A stretch of DNA of 37,906 bases from Bacteroidaceae bacterium (lineage in GTDB: Bacteria; Bacteroidota; Bacteroidia; Bacteroidales; Bacteroidaceae), in NCBI GenBank assembly GCA_017381015.1, contig JAFOCV010000035.1, positions 1 to 37,906 of the forward strand, in the 5' to 3' direction. Positions 1 to 8,493 of this stretch are shown here, in pieces; the first letter of the stretch is position 1, and each line of letters starts with the position of its first letter. A program made the translations under genes and the position numbers. The notes under the pieces are model-generated. The model was not told the DNA's origin. It did not search any database and was given only the letters and a program-made list of their open reading frames with translations.

Positions 1-154
1 AATCTGTCTGCCAAAGGCTTTCACTTACAAAGAACAGTGTCATCTCGTTTCATCTGTTGATTTTATTAATGTTAGTTGTTAGTTTTGAGGGTTAGACATT
101 AGTGTTTTGAGGTTGGTTTTACGAACAAGGTACCTGTGTGTTCGTTTTCTGATG

Positions 155-162
155 CAAAGATA
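155..162 (-). promoter_or_regulatory. -7 promoter box firing out of the left edge
   Basis: The minus strand reads TATCTTTG, a perfect match to the Bacteroidetes -7 consensus TAnnTTTG. No good TTTG lies at the usual -33 distance. The 10-bp tandem repeats begin about 20 bp upstream of the box (182-241), where an activator or repressor could bind. The gene it serves would start left of position 1. Confidence 0.45.
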
Positions 163-181
163 CGACATCTTTTTGGCGGTT

Positions 182-241
182 TGGCAGATAATGGCAGATA
201 GTGGCAGATAGTGGCATTTATTGTCATTTAGTGTCATTTAG
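182..241. repeat. Six-unit 10-bp tandem repeat
   Basis: Six consecutive 10-bp units: three of the type TGGCAGATAR (182-211), one intermediate TGGCATTTAT (212-221) and two TGTCATTTAG (222-241). The gradual change along the array suggests slippage followed by drift. A 10-bp period puts every unit on nearly the same face of the helix, directly upstream of the left-going -7 box. Confidence 0.75.
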
Positions 242-504
242 TGATTGTGTATCAGGCGAGTAATATAATATGAACAGGGTGAGAGACATACACAATGCAA
301 GATTAGGTGAGCAATGCGTTTATTTGCAAAAAAATGCAGATTTAGTGCTCAGAAGAGTGTATTTTTACTTCAAATTTATGGTAGTTTTGGAGATTGATGA
401 CATAAAGTGAGGCAAGGGGGAGCAAAGGGGTGGATAATTTTAATATAGGCATATCATTGAGTATTAACAAAATGGACATCATCGTAATCAATATTCCCCC
501 TAGA

Positions 505-680
505 AGGGTAATCAGGTAATCAGTAATCAATTAATAAACAAACAGGCCATGTAATGTAAAAAAGATTTTTATTATATATATAATTAATTATATATATAAT
601 AACTATATATTTAGTATATATTTCATTGAGTTTAGGAGTAGCAGAAAACAAGAACTGATTTCTGATTACCTGATTACCCT
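505..680. repeat. Inverted repeat enclosing an AT palindrome
   Basis: The left arm at 505-523 is AGGGTAATCAGGTAATCAG and the right arm at 662-680 is its exact reverse complement (19 bp). The match continues imperfectly inward through about 11 more bases. Each arm is itself a short direct repeat of GGTAATCAG. Between the arms lies the 34-bp palindrome at 569-602. No ORF or terminal target duplication was recognised, so a small non-autonomous element is possible but unproven. Confidence 0.7.
569..602. repeat. 34-bp perfect AT-only palindrome
   Basis: Positions 569-602 equal their own reverse complement over all 34 bases and consist only of A and T (TTATTATATATATAATT and its mirror). It could extrude as a cruciform, act as an easily melted site or form a hairpin in RNA. 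More AT-rich sequence of the same kind follows to about 630. Confidence 0.8.
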
Positions 681-966
681 GTCTTTTCCTGAACGATGAT
701 AAGTATGATACAACAGAGTTAAGAACCTGTTAATAGCGAGCACTTTATTTTGAAAATGTTTAGTTTATTAATGTTGTTTTGCTAACTCTGCCTTCGGATA
801 GGTGAAGAAAAGAGTGATGAACAGGGCGAAGCTCTCTTCTGTGGAAAGGATGTGGCTAGGGCAATGGGGTATAAAAACAGCAAGCAATGCTCTCGCGCAA
901 CATGTAGACGAGGGTGACAAAACCACTGCACTAATTCAGTGCACCAGTTCTAGTTACAAGACACAA

Positions 967-1045
967 GCCATCTTCATCAACAAGTCGGTCTTTACTCCCC
1001 TTTGTGTGGCCAACAGGCTGAGGTTCTGAACGTGACCACGTCTGA
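967..1045 (+). repeat. Repeat unit 1 of the BRO fragment
   Basis: This 79-bp stretch, starting GCCATCTTCATCAAC and ending CGTCTGA, recurs at 1138-1216 at a constant offset of 171 bp, with scattered substitutions and compensating small indels. Confidence 0.7.
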
Positions 1046-1137
1046 CGACGCGGTAAAATACCGCCTCGTCTATAGTCGTGGATGAGGGATGATGTAGCAA
1101 AACGCTACACCACTACTATAAGCGGAATTCAGCAGAT

Positions 1138-1216
1138 GCCATCTTCATCAACGAGTCTGGTCTACTTTCCTTTGTGTGACCAACGGGCTGAGGTCGTGAA
1201 TTCCGACCTCGTCTGA
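1138..1216 (+). repeat. Repeat unit 2 of the BRO fragment
   Basis: Second copy of the 79-bp unit at 967-1045. It keeps the INESG codons better than copy 1 but has a premature stop (GTGTGA). Its right end carries a GAGGTCG/CGACCTC hairpin (1190-1210). Confidence 0.7.
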
Positions 1217-1564
1217 AATCCCCCAACTTTACTTACCTGAAAAATCTGAATAGCCACAAAATGCTGAAAAATCAAAGGAAGGCAAAATCAGCACCTCGGA
1301 GCACCAAATCAAACGCTTTCATACCATGAATCAGTACTTTTTCCCTCAAAAAAACGTGGTTTTCTGAGGTGGTTTTAAAACACCCTCATAATCAGTTCGT
1401 GAAATATTCTAACACGTCAGAAGATAATGATATCTCTCGCCTCAGCTGCATAGCCCTAACTGGAATGCTGATTCTGGGATGTGATTGTGGCATAAAAAAA
1501 GGAGGTGCGCTCATCAAGAGACACACCCCGCTTAAGAGTATTATTAACCTTTTAAAACTTTATA
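1217..1564. other. Intergenic region downstream of alaS
   Basis: No gene recognised. The ORF at 1369-1596 runs through the alaS terminator into the alaS stop and its product has no family features. The right part holds the alaS terminator; the rest shows nothing further. Confidence 0.6.
1493..1529 (-). terminator. Rho-independent terminator of alaS
   Basis: On the minus strand, 36 bases after the alaS stop codon, a 9-bp stem GGGGTGTGT / GCGCACCTC (three wobbles) with a 10-base loop is followed by TTTTTTT. Confidence 0.75.
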
Positions 1565-4204
1565 TTACAATGCGGTTGCTTGCTCTACTACCATAGATAC
1601 TGCTGCTGGTAGACCTTCGATGCTCTTACCGCCAGCCGTAGCAAAGTGTGCCTGACCGCCACCACCACCTTGGATGAGACGTCCAGCCTCGCGCACCATC
1701 TTGCCTGCATTGAGACCAGCTGCGACCATGTCGTCTGAGAAACCAACGGTCAGTGTGGGCTTACCCTCGAACATGCTACCGATGGCTACTACCAACTTTT
1801 CAGAGAACTGAGCACGCAACTGGAAGGTGATATCCTTCACGGCTTGAGCATCCAGGTGCACTACACCAGAGATTACCTTGATGCCTGCTACATCATGAGC
1901 ATTGTCTATGAGCTCCTTCTTCTGCTGAAGAGCGCGCTGAGCCTTGAACTCGTCCAACTGCTTGCGCAAGTCGGCATTCTCGCCAATGGCCTTCTGAATG
2001 GTGGTAATCAGGTCGGGAGCATTATTGAATAGGGAACGAATCTCGGTGAGGAAGTCCTGCTGCTTGTTCATAAGGTCTTCCACAGCACGACCGGTTACTG
2101 CCTCGATACGGCGTACACCTGCTGCTACGCTGCTCTCACTGATGATGCGCACCATACCTATGCGTCCGGTGCTCTGTACGTGACAACCGCCACAGAACTC
2201 TACGCTAGAGCCAAACTGAACCACACGCACCTTGTCGCCATACTTCTCGCCAAAGAGTGCTATAGCGCCCAATTTCTTAGCTTCCTCCAGAGGAGTGTCT
2301 CTGTATTCCTGAAGGGGGAGGTCCTCACGAATGCGCTCGTTGACGATATACTCTACCTCGCGAATCTGCTCAGGGGTAACCTTCTCAAAGTGAGAGAAGT
2401 CGAAACGCAGATAATCAGGGGTAACCAAAGAGCCCTTCTGCTCTACGTGCTCGCCCAGTACGCTACGCAATGCCTGGTCAAGGAGGTGGGTACAACTGTG
2501 GTTGGCCTCAGTAGCACGACGGCGCTCCACGTCCACACATGCCATGAACTCGGCTTCGGGATTGGTGGGGATGCGCTCCAGGATGTGTACTGATACGCCA
2601 TTCTCCTTCTTGGTATCGATTACCTTGATGGTCTCTTCATCGTTGATCAAGACACCGGTGTCACCTACCTCACCGCCCATCTCGCCATAGAAAGGTGTCT
2701 GATTGAGGATTGCCTCGTATACCACACCCTTCTTCTGCTTTACCTCGCGGTACTTGACGATGCGGCAACTGTATTCTGTGAAGTCATAACCAACGAAGGT
2801 GCTCAGCTCGTCGCCAGTCATCTCCTCGGTACCAGCTACTATGTGCCAGTCGCCCATCTCCACCTGAGCTGCATTGCGGGCACGAGCCTTCTGCTTCTCC
2901 ATCTCTACATTGAAACCAGCCTCGTCCACGGTCATATCGTTCTCGCGACAGATAAGCTCGGTCAAGTCCAAGGGGAAACCGCAAGTATCAAACAATTTAA
3001 ATGCCTTCTCGCCTGCTATCTCGCTCTTGCCGGCAGCGCGTGTCTCCTCGATGATACCATTGAGCAAACGGATACCATTCTCCAGGGTGCGCAAGAAGCT
3101 GTCTTCCTCCTCCTTCATCACCTTCATGATAAAGTCCTTCTGTGCCACCAACTCGGGGAAGGCACCACCCATCTCCTGTGCCAGAGTGGGCACCAGGGTG
3201 TACATGAATGCCTGCTTCTGGTCAAGGAATGTATAGCCATAACGCACGGCACGGCGCAAGATACGACGAATCACATAACCAGCCTTGGCATTGGAGGGCA
3301 ACTGGCCATCGGCTATGCTGAACGAGATGGCACGAAGGTGGTCTACGATTACTCGCATGGCAATGTCTGTCTTCTCTGCCTGACCATAAGCAATACCTGT
3401 CTTTGCCGCCAAAGCCTGGATGATGGGCTGGAAGATATCGGTATCATAGTTGGATTGCTTGCCCTGAATGGCACGTACCAAACGCTCGAAGCCCATACCG
3501 GTATCGATTACGTTCATACCAAGGGGCTCAAGATGGCCATCAGCCTTGCGCTCGTATTGCATGAATACGATGTTCCATATCTCGATCACCTGTGGATTGT
3601 CCTTATTTACCAAGTCACGACCAGGCACTTGTGCCTTCTCCTCAGCCGAACGGCTATCCAGGTGAATCTCCGAACAAGGGCCACAAGGACCTGTATCGCC
3701 CATCTCCCAGAAGTTGTCGTGCTTGTTGCCATTGATAATATGGTCGGCAGGAACGTGCTTCAACCAGAACTGTGCAGCCTCGTCATCACGAGAGAGATTC
3801 TCGCTGGCATCACCCTCGAATACGGTGACATAGAGGTCGTTGGGGTTCAACTTGAGTACGTCTACCAAGTATTCCCATGCCATATCTATAGCGCCTTCCT
3901 TGAAATAGTCGCCAAAGCTCCAGTTGCCAAGCATCTCGAACATGGTGTGGTGATAGGTGTCGTGACCTACCTCTTCCAAATCGTTGTGCTTACCACTCAC
4001 GCGGAGACACTTCTGTGTATCGGCACGTCGGCGAGGTTCAGGGTCGCGAGTACCTAGAATAATATCCTTCCACTGGTTCATACCTGCATTGGTGAACATC
4101 AGTGTGGGGTCGTCCTTTACCACCATAGGAGCTGATGGTACAATGAGATGACCCTTGGACTCGAAATACTTCTTGTACGAGTCACGGATTTCGTTAGCTG
4201 TCAT
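1565..4204 (-). CDS. alaS: Alanyl-tRNA synthetase
   Basis: Class II aminoacyl-tRNA synthetase that charges tRNA-Ala with alanine in the cytoplasm and edits mischarged serine or glycine. The 879-residue product is close to the family's usual 875. It opens with the catalytic domain ([17 protein letters not shown], then [15 protein letters not shown], motif 1 region). It carries the zinc-binding editing-site motifs HSCTH (about residue 567) and CGGCH (about 670), and ends in the glycine-rich C-Ala domain ([14 protein letters not shown]). Two ATGs are adjacent (4207 and 4204); I take the second because MTANEIR is the usual beginning, but the first is equally possible. The gene is monocistronic, with its own terminator, and its promoter interlocks with that of the divergent MerR gene. 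Confidence 0.98.
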   Translation of the reverse strand: MTANEIRDSYKKYFESKGHLIVPSAPMVVKDDPTLMFTNAGMNQWKDIILGTRDPEPRRRADTQKCLRVSGKHNDLEEVGHDTYHHTMFEMLGNWSFGDYFKEGAIDMAWEYLVDVLKLNPNDLYVTVFEGDASENLSRDDEAAQFWLKHVPADHIINGNKHDNFWEMGDTGPCGPCSEIHLDSRSAEEKAQVPGRDLVNKDNPQVIEIWNIVFMQYERKADGHLEPLGMNVIDTGMGFERLVRAIQGKQSNYDTDIFQPIIQALAAKTGIAYGQAEKTDIAMRVIVDHLRAISFSIADGQLPSNAKAGYVIRRILRRAVRYGYTFLDQKQAFMYTLVPTLAQEMGGAFPELVAQKDFIMKVMKEEEDSFLRTLENGIRLLNGIIEETRAAGKSEIAGEKAFKLFDTCGFPLDLTELICRENDMTVDEAGFNVEMEKQKARARNAAQVEMGDWHIVAGTEEMTGDELSTFVGYDFTEYSCRIVKYREVKQKKGVVYEAILNQTPFYGEMGGEVGDTGVLINDEETIKVIDTKKENGVSVHILERIPTNPEAEFMACVDVERRRATEANHSCTHLLDQALRSVLGEHVEQKGSLVTPDYLRFDFSHFEKVTPEQIREVEYIVNERIREDLPLQEYRDTPLEEAKKLGAIALFGEKYGDKVRVVQFGSSVEFCGGCHVQSTGRIGMVRIISESSVAAGVRRIEAVTGRAVEDLMNKQQDFLTEIRSLFNNAPDLITTIQKAIGENADLRKQLDEFKAQRALQQKKELIDNAHDVAGIKVISGVVHLDAQAVKDITFQLRAQFSEKLVVAIGSMFEGKPTLTVGFSDDMVAAGLNAGKMVREAGRLIQGGGGGQAHFATAGGKSIEGLPAAVSMVVEQATAL

Positions 4205-4275
4205 CATATCTTTACGATTTTATCTTATTATTTGCAAATAATTCTTTGTCCTACGGACACTTTCTCTGAAAAAAC

Positions 4276-4307
4276 TTTGCAAAGATACTCCCTTTTGCTT
4301 AACTTTG
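4276..4307 (+). promoter_or_regulatory. merR promoter
   Basis: The -33 box TTTG at 4276-4279, a 20-bp spacer and the -7 box TAACTTTG at 4300-4307. The predicted transcript begins near 4313, upstream of the ATG at 4374. Confidence 0.75.
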
Positions 4308-4311
4308 CAAA
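4280..4311 (-). promoter_or_regulatory. alaS promoter
   Basis: On the minus strand the -33 box TTTG lies at 4308-4311, followed by a 20-bp spacer and the -7 box TATCTTTG at 4280-4287. It faces away from the merR promoter and shares the same two TTTGCAAA palindromes with it. Confidence 0.75.
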
Positions 4312-4373
4312 GATTTTAGGAATAAATAGTGGCCTGATTTTCAAAACGAACAACAATTTTAAACTTGCACCCC

Positions 4374-4721
4374 ATGAGCCTCAAGAGTAATACCGACTTG
4401 AAGTTATACTATAGTATATCAGAAGTAGCAGCACAATTTGGTGTTGCCGAATCGCTTCTACGCTTTTGGGAGAAGCAGTTTCCCAACATTCGTCCCAAGA
4501 AGAACAATGGCAAAAATCGCCAATACACTCAGGCTGATATTGACGAGATTCGCATAGTGTACAATCTGGTCAAGGTTCGTGGCATGAAACTGAGCGCCGC
4601 CAAGGAAGTGCTCACCAAGAACAAAAGTGGTGCCAACGATACCTCCATCATTATCAATGAGCTACAGAAATTGCGCGAAGAGCTTGTGGCGCTACGCAAA
4701 GAGCTAAACGACCTGGCTTAA
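4374..4721 (+). CDS. MerR family transcriptional regulator
   Basis: A 115-residue DNA-binding protein with a winged-helix MerR N-terminus: YSISEVAAQFGVAESLLRFW is the helix-turn-helix, followed by the wing (NNGKNRQYTQADIDEI) and the arm (VYNLVKVRGMKLSAAKEVL). The C-terminus (INELQKLREELVALRKELND) is a short dimerisation coiled coil with no room for a ligand domain. It is of the small Bacteroidetes MerR type with no known effector. Start: the upstream TTG at 4365 is in frame, but ATG 4374 gives the expected MSLKSNTDLKLYYSI beginning. It is divergent from alaS and its product may regulate the shared promoter region; this is inference. The target is unknown. Confidence 0.9.
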   Translation: MSLKSNTDLKLYYSISEVAAQFGVAESLLRFWEKQFPNIRPKKNNGKNRQYTQADIDEIRIVYNLVKVRGMKLSAAKEVLTKNKSGANDTSIIINELQKLREELVALRKELNDLA

Positions 4722-4756
4722 AGGCTATTTAACTCTTATCCTAAGGCACCCGCTCT

Positions 4757-7027
4757 CTAACTGGTTCTTACCACCTTTTTTACCTCGGATATCTTCTTGA
4801 GGTCACGTATTACGTCGGTAAGGTCTTGCAAATCGTGCACCTCCATCACTATATCGGCAAAGAAGATACCATTATCGGTTTGCACATTGAGACTGGCAAT
4901 ATTCAGATTCATCTGATGGGAGAGCACACCCGTCATCTGATACAGCACGCCCACTCTGTCTATACCCTCCACATGCAATACTGCAGGGAAGAAAAGCACC
5001 TTGTGGGTATCCCACTCGGCCGCCAGGATATTATTGCCGTCCACGGCCTTAAGTCGCTCGGTATTAGGACATTGACGCTTGTGAATGGTGATATATCCAG
5101 CCGCATCCTGAAAGGCCAGCACATCGTCGCCAGGAATGGGATGACAATGCTCGCAAATGAGATATTTGGATATGGTTTCCTCATTGAGAAGCAATGGTTT
5201 CTTCTTGTCAAGAGAAAGGATAGAGGTTCTTGATGATATGAGAGGGCCACTCTTCGTACCAGCAGCCTTGCGCTCCTTCTCATAAAGATCCTCATCGCTC
5301 AGCGAAGTGCTCTTGAGGAAGGGGATGAAGCGACGCCATCTGTGCTTGGTTGACTTGTCGGTCAAATGCTTCACATCGCCATCACCCAGCACTATCGTGC
5401 GAGCGGCTATCTGAATATACAATTGCTCTCTGCTCTCCACATTATGATATAGGCACAAGCGGTCCTGCACTATTCCCTCCGTGGGCAAATCGTGCTCGGC
5501 AAGGAAGGTCATGAGCATTTCTTCGCCCTCCTTCTGCAATTTCCTTTGCTGACGGCGCAGTATGGCATGAATCTTGGTTTGCGCCTTGGCGGTGGTAACG
5601 TGGTTCAACCAATCTGCCGTCACCAGCACATTCCTACCGGTAAGAATCTCCACCTGGTCGCCACTCTCCAAACGATGAGACAGAGGCACCAGACGATGAT
5701 TCACCTTGGCACCTATGCAATGGGTACCCAATGCCGTGTGTACGCTGAAGGCAAAATCCAATACGGTACACTCCGATGGCATGGTCTTGAAATCACCCTT
5801 AGGAGTAACCACCACTATCTCGTTGGAATACAGATTCAGCTTGATGGCATCCAGAAAGTCCATGGCATTGGGTTGGGGGTCATCCAGTATCTCCTTGATG
5901 GTAGAGAGCCACTTCTCCAACTCGTTTTCGCTATCTTGCTGAGTCTTGCTTCCATCCTTGTATTTCCAATGGGCAGCAAAACCTTGCTCTGCAATATCGT
6001 CCATGCGGCGTGAGCGTATCTGCAACTCTATCCATCTGCCACTCTTGCTCATGAGAGTAGTTTGCAGAGCCTGATAACCATTGGCCTTGGGATGAGAAAG
6101 CCAGTCGCGCAAACGCTCGGGATGCGGACGATAGATATTGGTGGCGATGGCATAAATGCGCCAGCAATCGGTTATCTCGCTCTCCGAGTCGCCATTGCCT
6201 TCGAACACAATACGAGCCGCCAGTATATCGTACACCTCATCCAGAGTGACTTTCTTATTTTGCATCTTACACCATATACTATATGGCGACTTGATGCGCG
6301 CTTTTATCTCATATTTGATACCAGTTTGGTCAAGCCTTTCGCGAATGGGTGCGGTAAACTCGGCAAACAAGTCCTGAAGGTGTCCGCCCACCTCGGCCAA
6401 TCGAGTCTTGATCAGGGCGTATTGCTCGGGGTGCTCATAGCGGAAGGAGAGGTCTTCCAGTTCCTCCTTAATCTTATTCAAGCCCAATCTGTTGGCCAAT
6501 GGCGCATAGATGTAGAGCGTTTCGCCCGTAATCTTGTATTGCTTGGCTGGAGGCTGACTACCTAAGGTGCGCATATTGTGCAGGCGGTCGCTTATCTTGA
6601 TGAGAATGACACGAATGTCGTTGCTCATGGTGAGAAGCAACTTTTTGAAGGTCTCTGCCTGAGCCGATGCCTGATTGCCAAAGATGCCACCACTGATCTT
6701 GGTAACACCATCCACGATTTGTGCTATCTTAGGTCCGAAAATATTCTTGATATCCTCCACGGTGTAGTCGGTATCCTCCACCACATCGTGCAGGAGTGCT
6801 GCGCATATGCTGGTACTGCCCAATCCTATCTCGCCACAAACGATTTGTGCCACAGACAGGGGGTGCATAATATATGGTTCGCCCGAGAGACGGCGCACTC
6901 CTTGATGCGCCTGACATGCAAATTTGAATGCTTTTTCTATGGTAGCAACCTTCTTGCGATGTGGCGATGCCAAATACGTTTCTACGAGGCGATCATAGGC
7001 CTCTTGTATCATCTTGTTGTCTTCCAT
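4757..7027 (-). CDS. rel: RelA/SpoT-type (p)ppGpp synthetase/hydrolase
   Basis: Bifunctional-type alarmone enzyme that transfers pyrophosphate from ATP to GTP/GDP and can hydrolyse (p)ppGpp. In the 756-residue product the HD hydrolase residues are present (H41, H55, H80-D81 in LLHDVVED), arguing for active hydrolysis. The synthetase region follows (ARIKSPYSIWCKMQNKK; LQTTLMSKSGRWIELQIR; EQGFAAHWKYK). Then come a TGS domain (VVVTPKGDFKTMPSECTVLD), a middle region, and a C-terminal ACT domain (VLHVEGIDRVGVLYQMTGVL). It is the last gene of the minus-strand par cluster, 37 bp after mltD, with no own promoter visible. Convergent with merR. Confidence 0.96.
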   Translation of the reverse strand: MEDNKMIQEAYDRLVETYLASPHRKKVATIEKAFKFACQAHQGVRRLSGEPYIMHPLSVAQIVCGEIGLGSTSICAALLHDVVEDTDYTVEDIKNIFGPKIAQIVDGVTKISGGIFGNQASAQAETFKKLLLTMSNDIRVILIKISDRLHNMRTLGSQPPAKQYKITGETLYIYAPLANRLGLNKIKEELEDLSFRYEHPEQYALIKTRLAEVGGHLQDLFAEFTAPIRERLDQTGIKYEIKARIKSPYSIWCKMQNKKVTLDEVYDILAARIVFEGNGDSESEITDCWRIYAIATNIYRPHPERLRDWLSHPKANGYQALQTTLMSKSGRWIELQIRSRRMDDIAEQGFAAHWKYKDGSKTQQDSENELEKWLSTIKEILDDPQPNAMDFLDAIKLNLYSNEIVVVTPKGDFKTMPSECTVLDFAFSVHTALGTHCIGAKVNHRLVPLSHRLESGDQVEILTGRNVLVTADWLNHVTTAKAQTKIHAILRRQQRKLQKEGEEMLMTFLAEHDLPTEGIVQDRLCLYHNVESREQLYIQIAARTIVLGDGDVKHLTDKSTKHRWRRFIPFLKSTSLSDEDLYEKERKAAGTKSGPLISSRTSILSLDKKKPLLLNEETISKYLICEHCHPIPGDDVLAFQDAAGYITIHKRQCPNTERLKAVDGNNILAAEWDTHKVLFFPAVLHVEGIDRVGVLYQMTGVLSHQMNLNIASLNVQTDNGIFFADIVMEVHDLQDLTDVIRDLKKISEVKKVVRTS

Positions 7028-7064
7028 AAAGCGGGGTGGTTATTTTATTTCCAAACGTATCTTC

Positions 7065-8327
7065 TTATTTCACACGTATCTTCTGTCCCACTCTGATGGC
7101 ATGGCTCTTCATGCCGTTGAGCTTCATTATCTTGTTCACCGTAGTACCATTGCGCTTGGCTATGGCACCTAGTGTGTCGCCACTACGCACGGTTACCGTC
7201 TTCTTGGCAGATGAGGACTTGCTGGATGCGGCTTTTTCATTGACATTGACCACAGAGCGGCGCTTGGACAATTCGGCCAATCTATGTGTGTATATGCTAT
7301 CGCCACACTCGATGAAGGCATTGATGGCGGCCATGGGCATGCGCAGGGTGCAAGGCTGAGCATTGCCAGGTATGCGGGTGGTGCGATATTGTGGGTTCAA
7401 GGCTTTCAACTCTTCCATGGAGATATTGCACAATTCGCTAATCTGCTCCATATATACCTCGCGAGATACTATCAGAGTGTCCGTGTCCATGGGCAGACGA
7501 GTGGATGCCGGGCATATATTGTGCTCGCAATAGTAATTCATAATATAATTGGCAGCAATGAAGGCGGGCACATAACCGCGTGTTTCGCTTGGCAGATAGG
7601 GGTAAATCTTCCAATAGTCGCGCTCTCCGCCTGCTCGCTTGATGGCCTTATTCACATTGCCTGGGCCACAATTGTATGATGCTATAACCAAGGTCCAATC
7701 GCCAAATATCTCATACAGGCTCTTGAGCATGCGAGCTGCAGCATAACTGGCCTTGATGGGGTCTCGGCGCTCGTCTATCAAACTGGTTATCTCCAATCCA
7801 TAGCGCTTACCCGTAGCTGGCATGAATTGCCATAGACCTCCTGCGCCCACCTTGCTGGTGGCATTGGGATTAAGGGCACTCTCGATGATAGGAAGATACT
7901 TCAATTCCAATGGCAACTGATATGCCTCCAGGGCATCCTCGAAGATGGGATTATAGAAATTACTGGCACCCAGCATCATAGCTATGCTTCTGCGCAAACG
8001 TCCGCTATATTGGTCGATAAACTTGCGCACCACCGAGTTGTATGGCATCTCTATCACATTGGGCAAATATTGCAAGCGCTTGATATATTCCTCTGGTTCG
8101 TATGCAATATCTCCGCCATTGCTCTCGCATGTAGCACTATCGTAGGCCAGATACGTGCTAGCATACCATTGGCGCATCATGCTATCTATTTCCTCTTCTA
8201 GCATGCCTTCGGGCAGGTCTATTACCTCCTCCTTGCCAGTGTGCTCGTCCACCACGGTGAGAGTCTTTTGGGCATTAGCTGAGAGAACGATTGTCAATAG
8301 GGAGAGTGCTACGAAATATTTCTTCAT
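7065..8327 (-). CDS. mltD: MltD-like lytic transglycosylase with LysM
   Basis: Periplasmic murein hydrolase that cleaves the MurNAc-GlcNAc bond, releasing anhydro-muropeptides. The 420-residue product begins with a signal peptide (MKKYFVALSLLTIVLSANAQ). The SLT domain spans about 130-270: catalytic Glu149 in LPIIESALNPNA, then GAGGLWQFMPATGKRYGL and ASYNCGPGNVNKAI. A degenerate LysM-like stretch (about 295-345) precedes one clear C-terminal LysM (VRSGDTLGAIAKRNGTTVNK), which binds peptidoglycan. It sits between the DUF5683 gene and rel. The 166-bp gap upstream holds repeats and no recognisable promoter, so it is probably transcribed with parAB. Confidence 0.94.
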   Translation of the reverse strand: MKKYFVALSLLTIVLSANAQKTLTVVDEHTGKEEVIDLPEGMLEEEIDSMMRQWYASTYLAYDSATCESNGGDIAYEPEEYIKRLQYLPNVIEMPYNSVVRKFIDQYSGRLRRSIAMMLGASNFYNPIFEDALEAYQLPLELKYLPIIESALNPNATSKVGAGGLWQFMPATGKRYGLEITSLIDERRDPIKASYAAARMLKSLYEIFGDWTLVIASYNCGPGNVNKAIKRAGGERDYWKIYPYLPSETRGYVPAFIAANYIMNYYCEHNICPASTRLPMDTDTLIVSREVYMEQISELCNISMEELKALNPQYRTTRIPGNAQPCTLRMPMAAINAFIECGDSIYTHRLAELSKRRSVVNVNEKAASSKSSSAKKTVTVRSGDTLGAIAKRNGTTVNKIMKLNGMKSHAIRVGQKIRVK

Positions 8328-8493
8328 GGGAATGTCTGCTATTATGTTAATGGTTTTAGTTGATGGTTCGGAATAGTAGTTTTAGGTTAGTAGTTTCGAT
8401 GCTATGCTTAAAGCTGGTTGTTAAATCCGAGCTTATGGTTAGTAGTTTTGATGCTATACTTATGGCGGGATGTCCACCCTTGAGCCTTTATGC
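8328..8493. repeat. Intergenic 26-bp direct repeats
   Basis: Two copies at 8385-8410 and 8437-8462 match at 24 of 26 positions (GGTTAGTAGTTTYGATGCTA core) with a 52-bp offset. A third, weaker relative (CTAGTAGTTAAAGTTGATGC) lies at 8494-8513, overlapping the 3' end of the DUF5683 gene, and a short TAGTAGTTTTAGG at 8374-8386. Confidence 0.7.

Larger units (their letters stand above)
1..789. other. Gene-poor region with promoter and repeats
   Basis: No convincing gene is visible here. The left edge (1-154) reads as the leader of a transcript leaving the window to the left from the -7 box at 155-162. The rest is AT-rich, with a 10-bp tandem repeat, a 34-bp palindrome and an inverted repeat listed separately. 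The only ORF (342-530, minus) has a hydrophobic, low-complexity product that partly arises from the repeat arm, so I do not call it. Confidence 0.6.
790..1216 (+). pseudogene. Decayed BRO-N phage antirepressor fragment
   Basis: Conceptual translation in two frames gives a recognisable BRO family N-terminal domain. 831-878 reads ALFCGKDVARAMGYKN. After a one-base insertion near 882 the reading continues as NALAQHVDEGDKTTALIQ, then a further frame slip breaks the INESGLYSL-like stretch near 985. The order (GKDVA..MGY, HVDEGDK, INESGLYSL) matches prophage antirepressors, which bind DNA or host regulators. A second copy of the last part lies at 1138-1216 and hits a stop after AIFINESGLLSFV. With several frameshifts and no intact C-terminal half, this is a remnant of an old prophage or mobile element. 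No integrase or other phage gene is visible nearby. Confidence 0.75.

Noticed and set aside
342..530. 62-residue hydrophobic product on the minus strand
   Set aside because: Its N-terminal codons come from the GGTAATCAG repeat arm and the remainder is low-complexity; no promoter or family match.
802..1029. 75-residue frame as a real gene
   Set aside because: Only its middle part is in the correct BRO frame; both ends are out-of-frame, so it is part of the pseudogene.
1369..1596. 75-residue frame before alaS end
   Set aside because: It crosses the alaS terminator and stop; no recognisable domain.
2843..4057. 404-codon open frame antisense to alaS
   Set aside because: It mirrors alaS codons throughout, has no promoter or family motif, and alaS itself is unmistakable.
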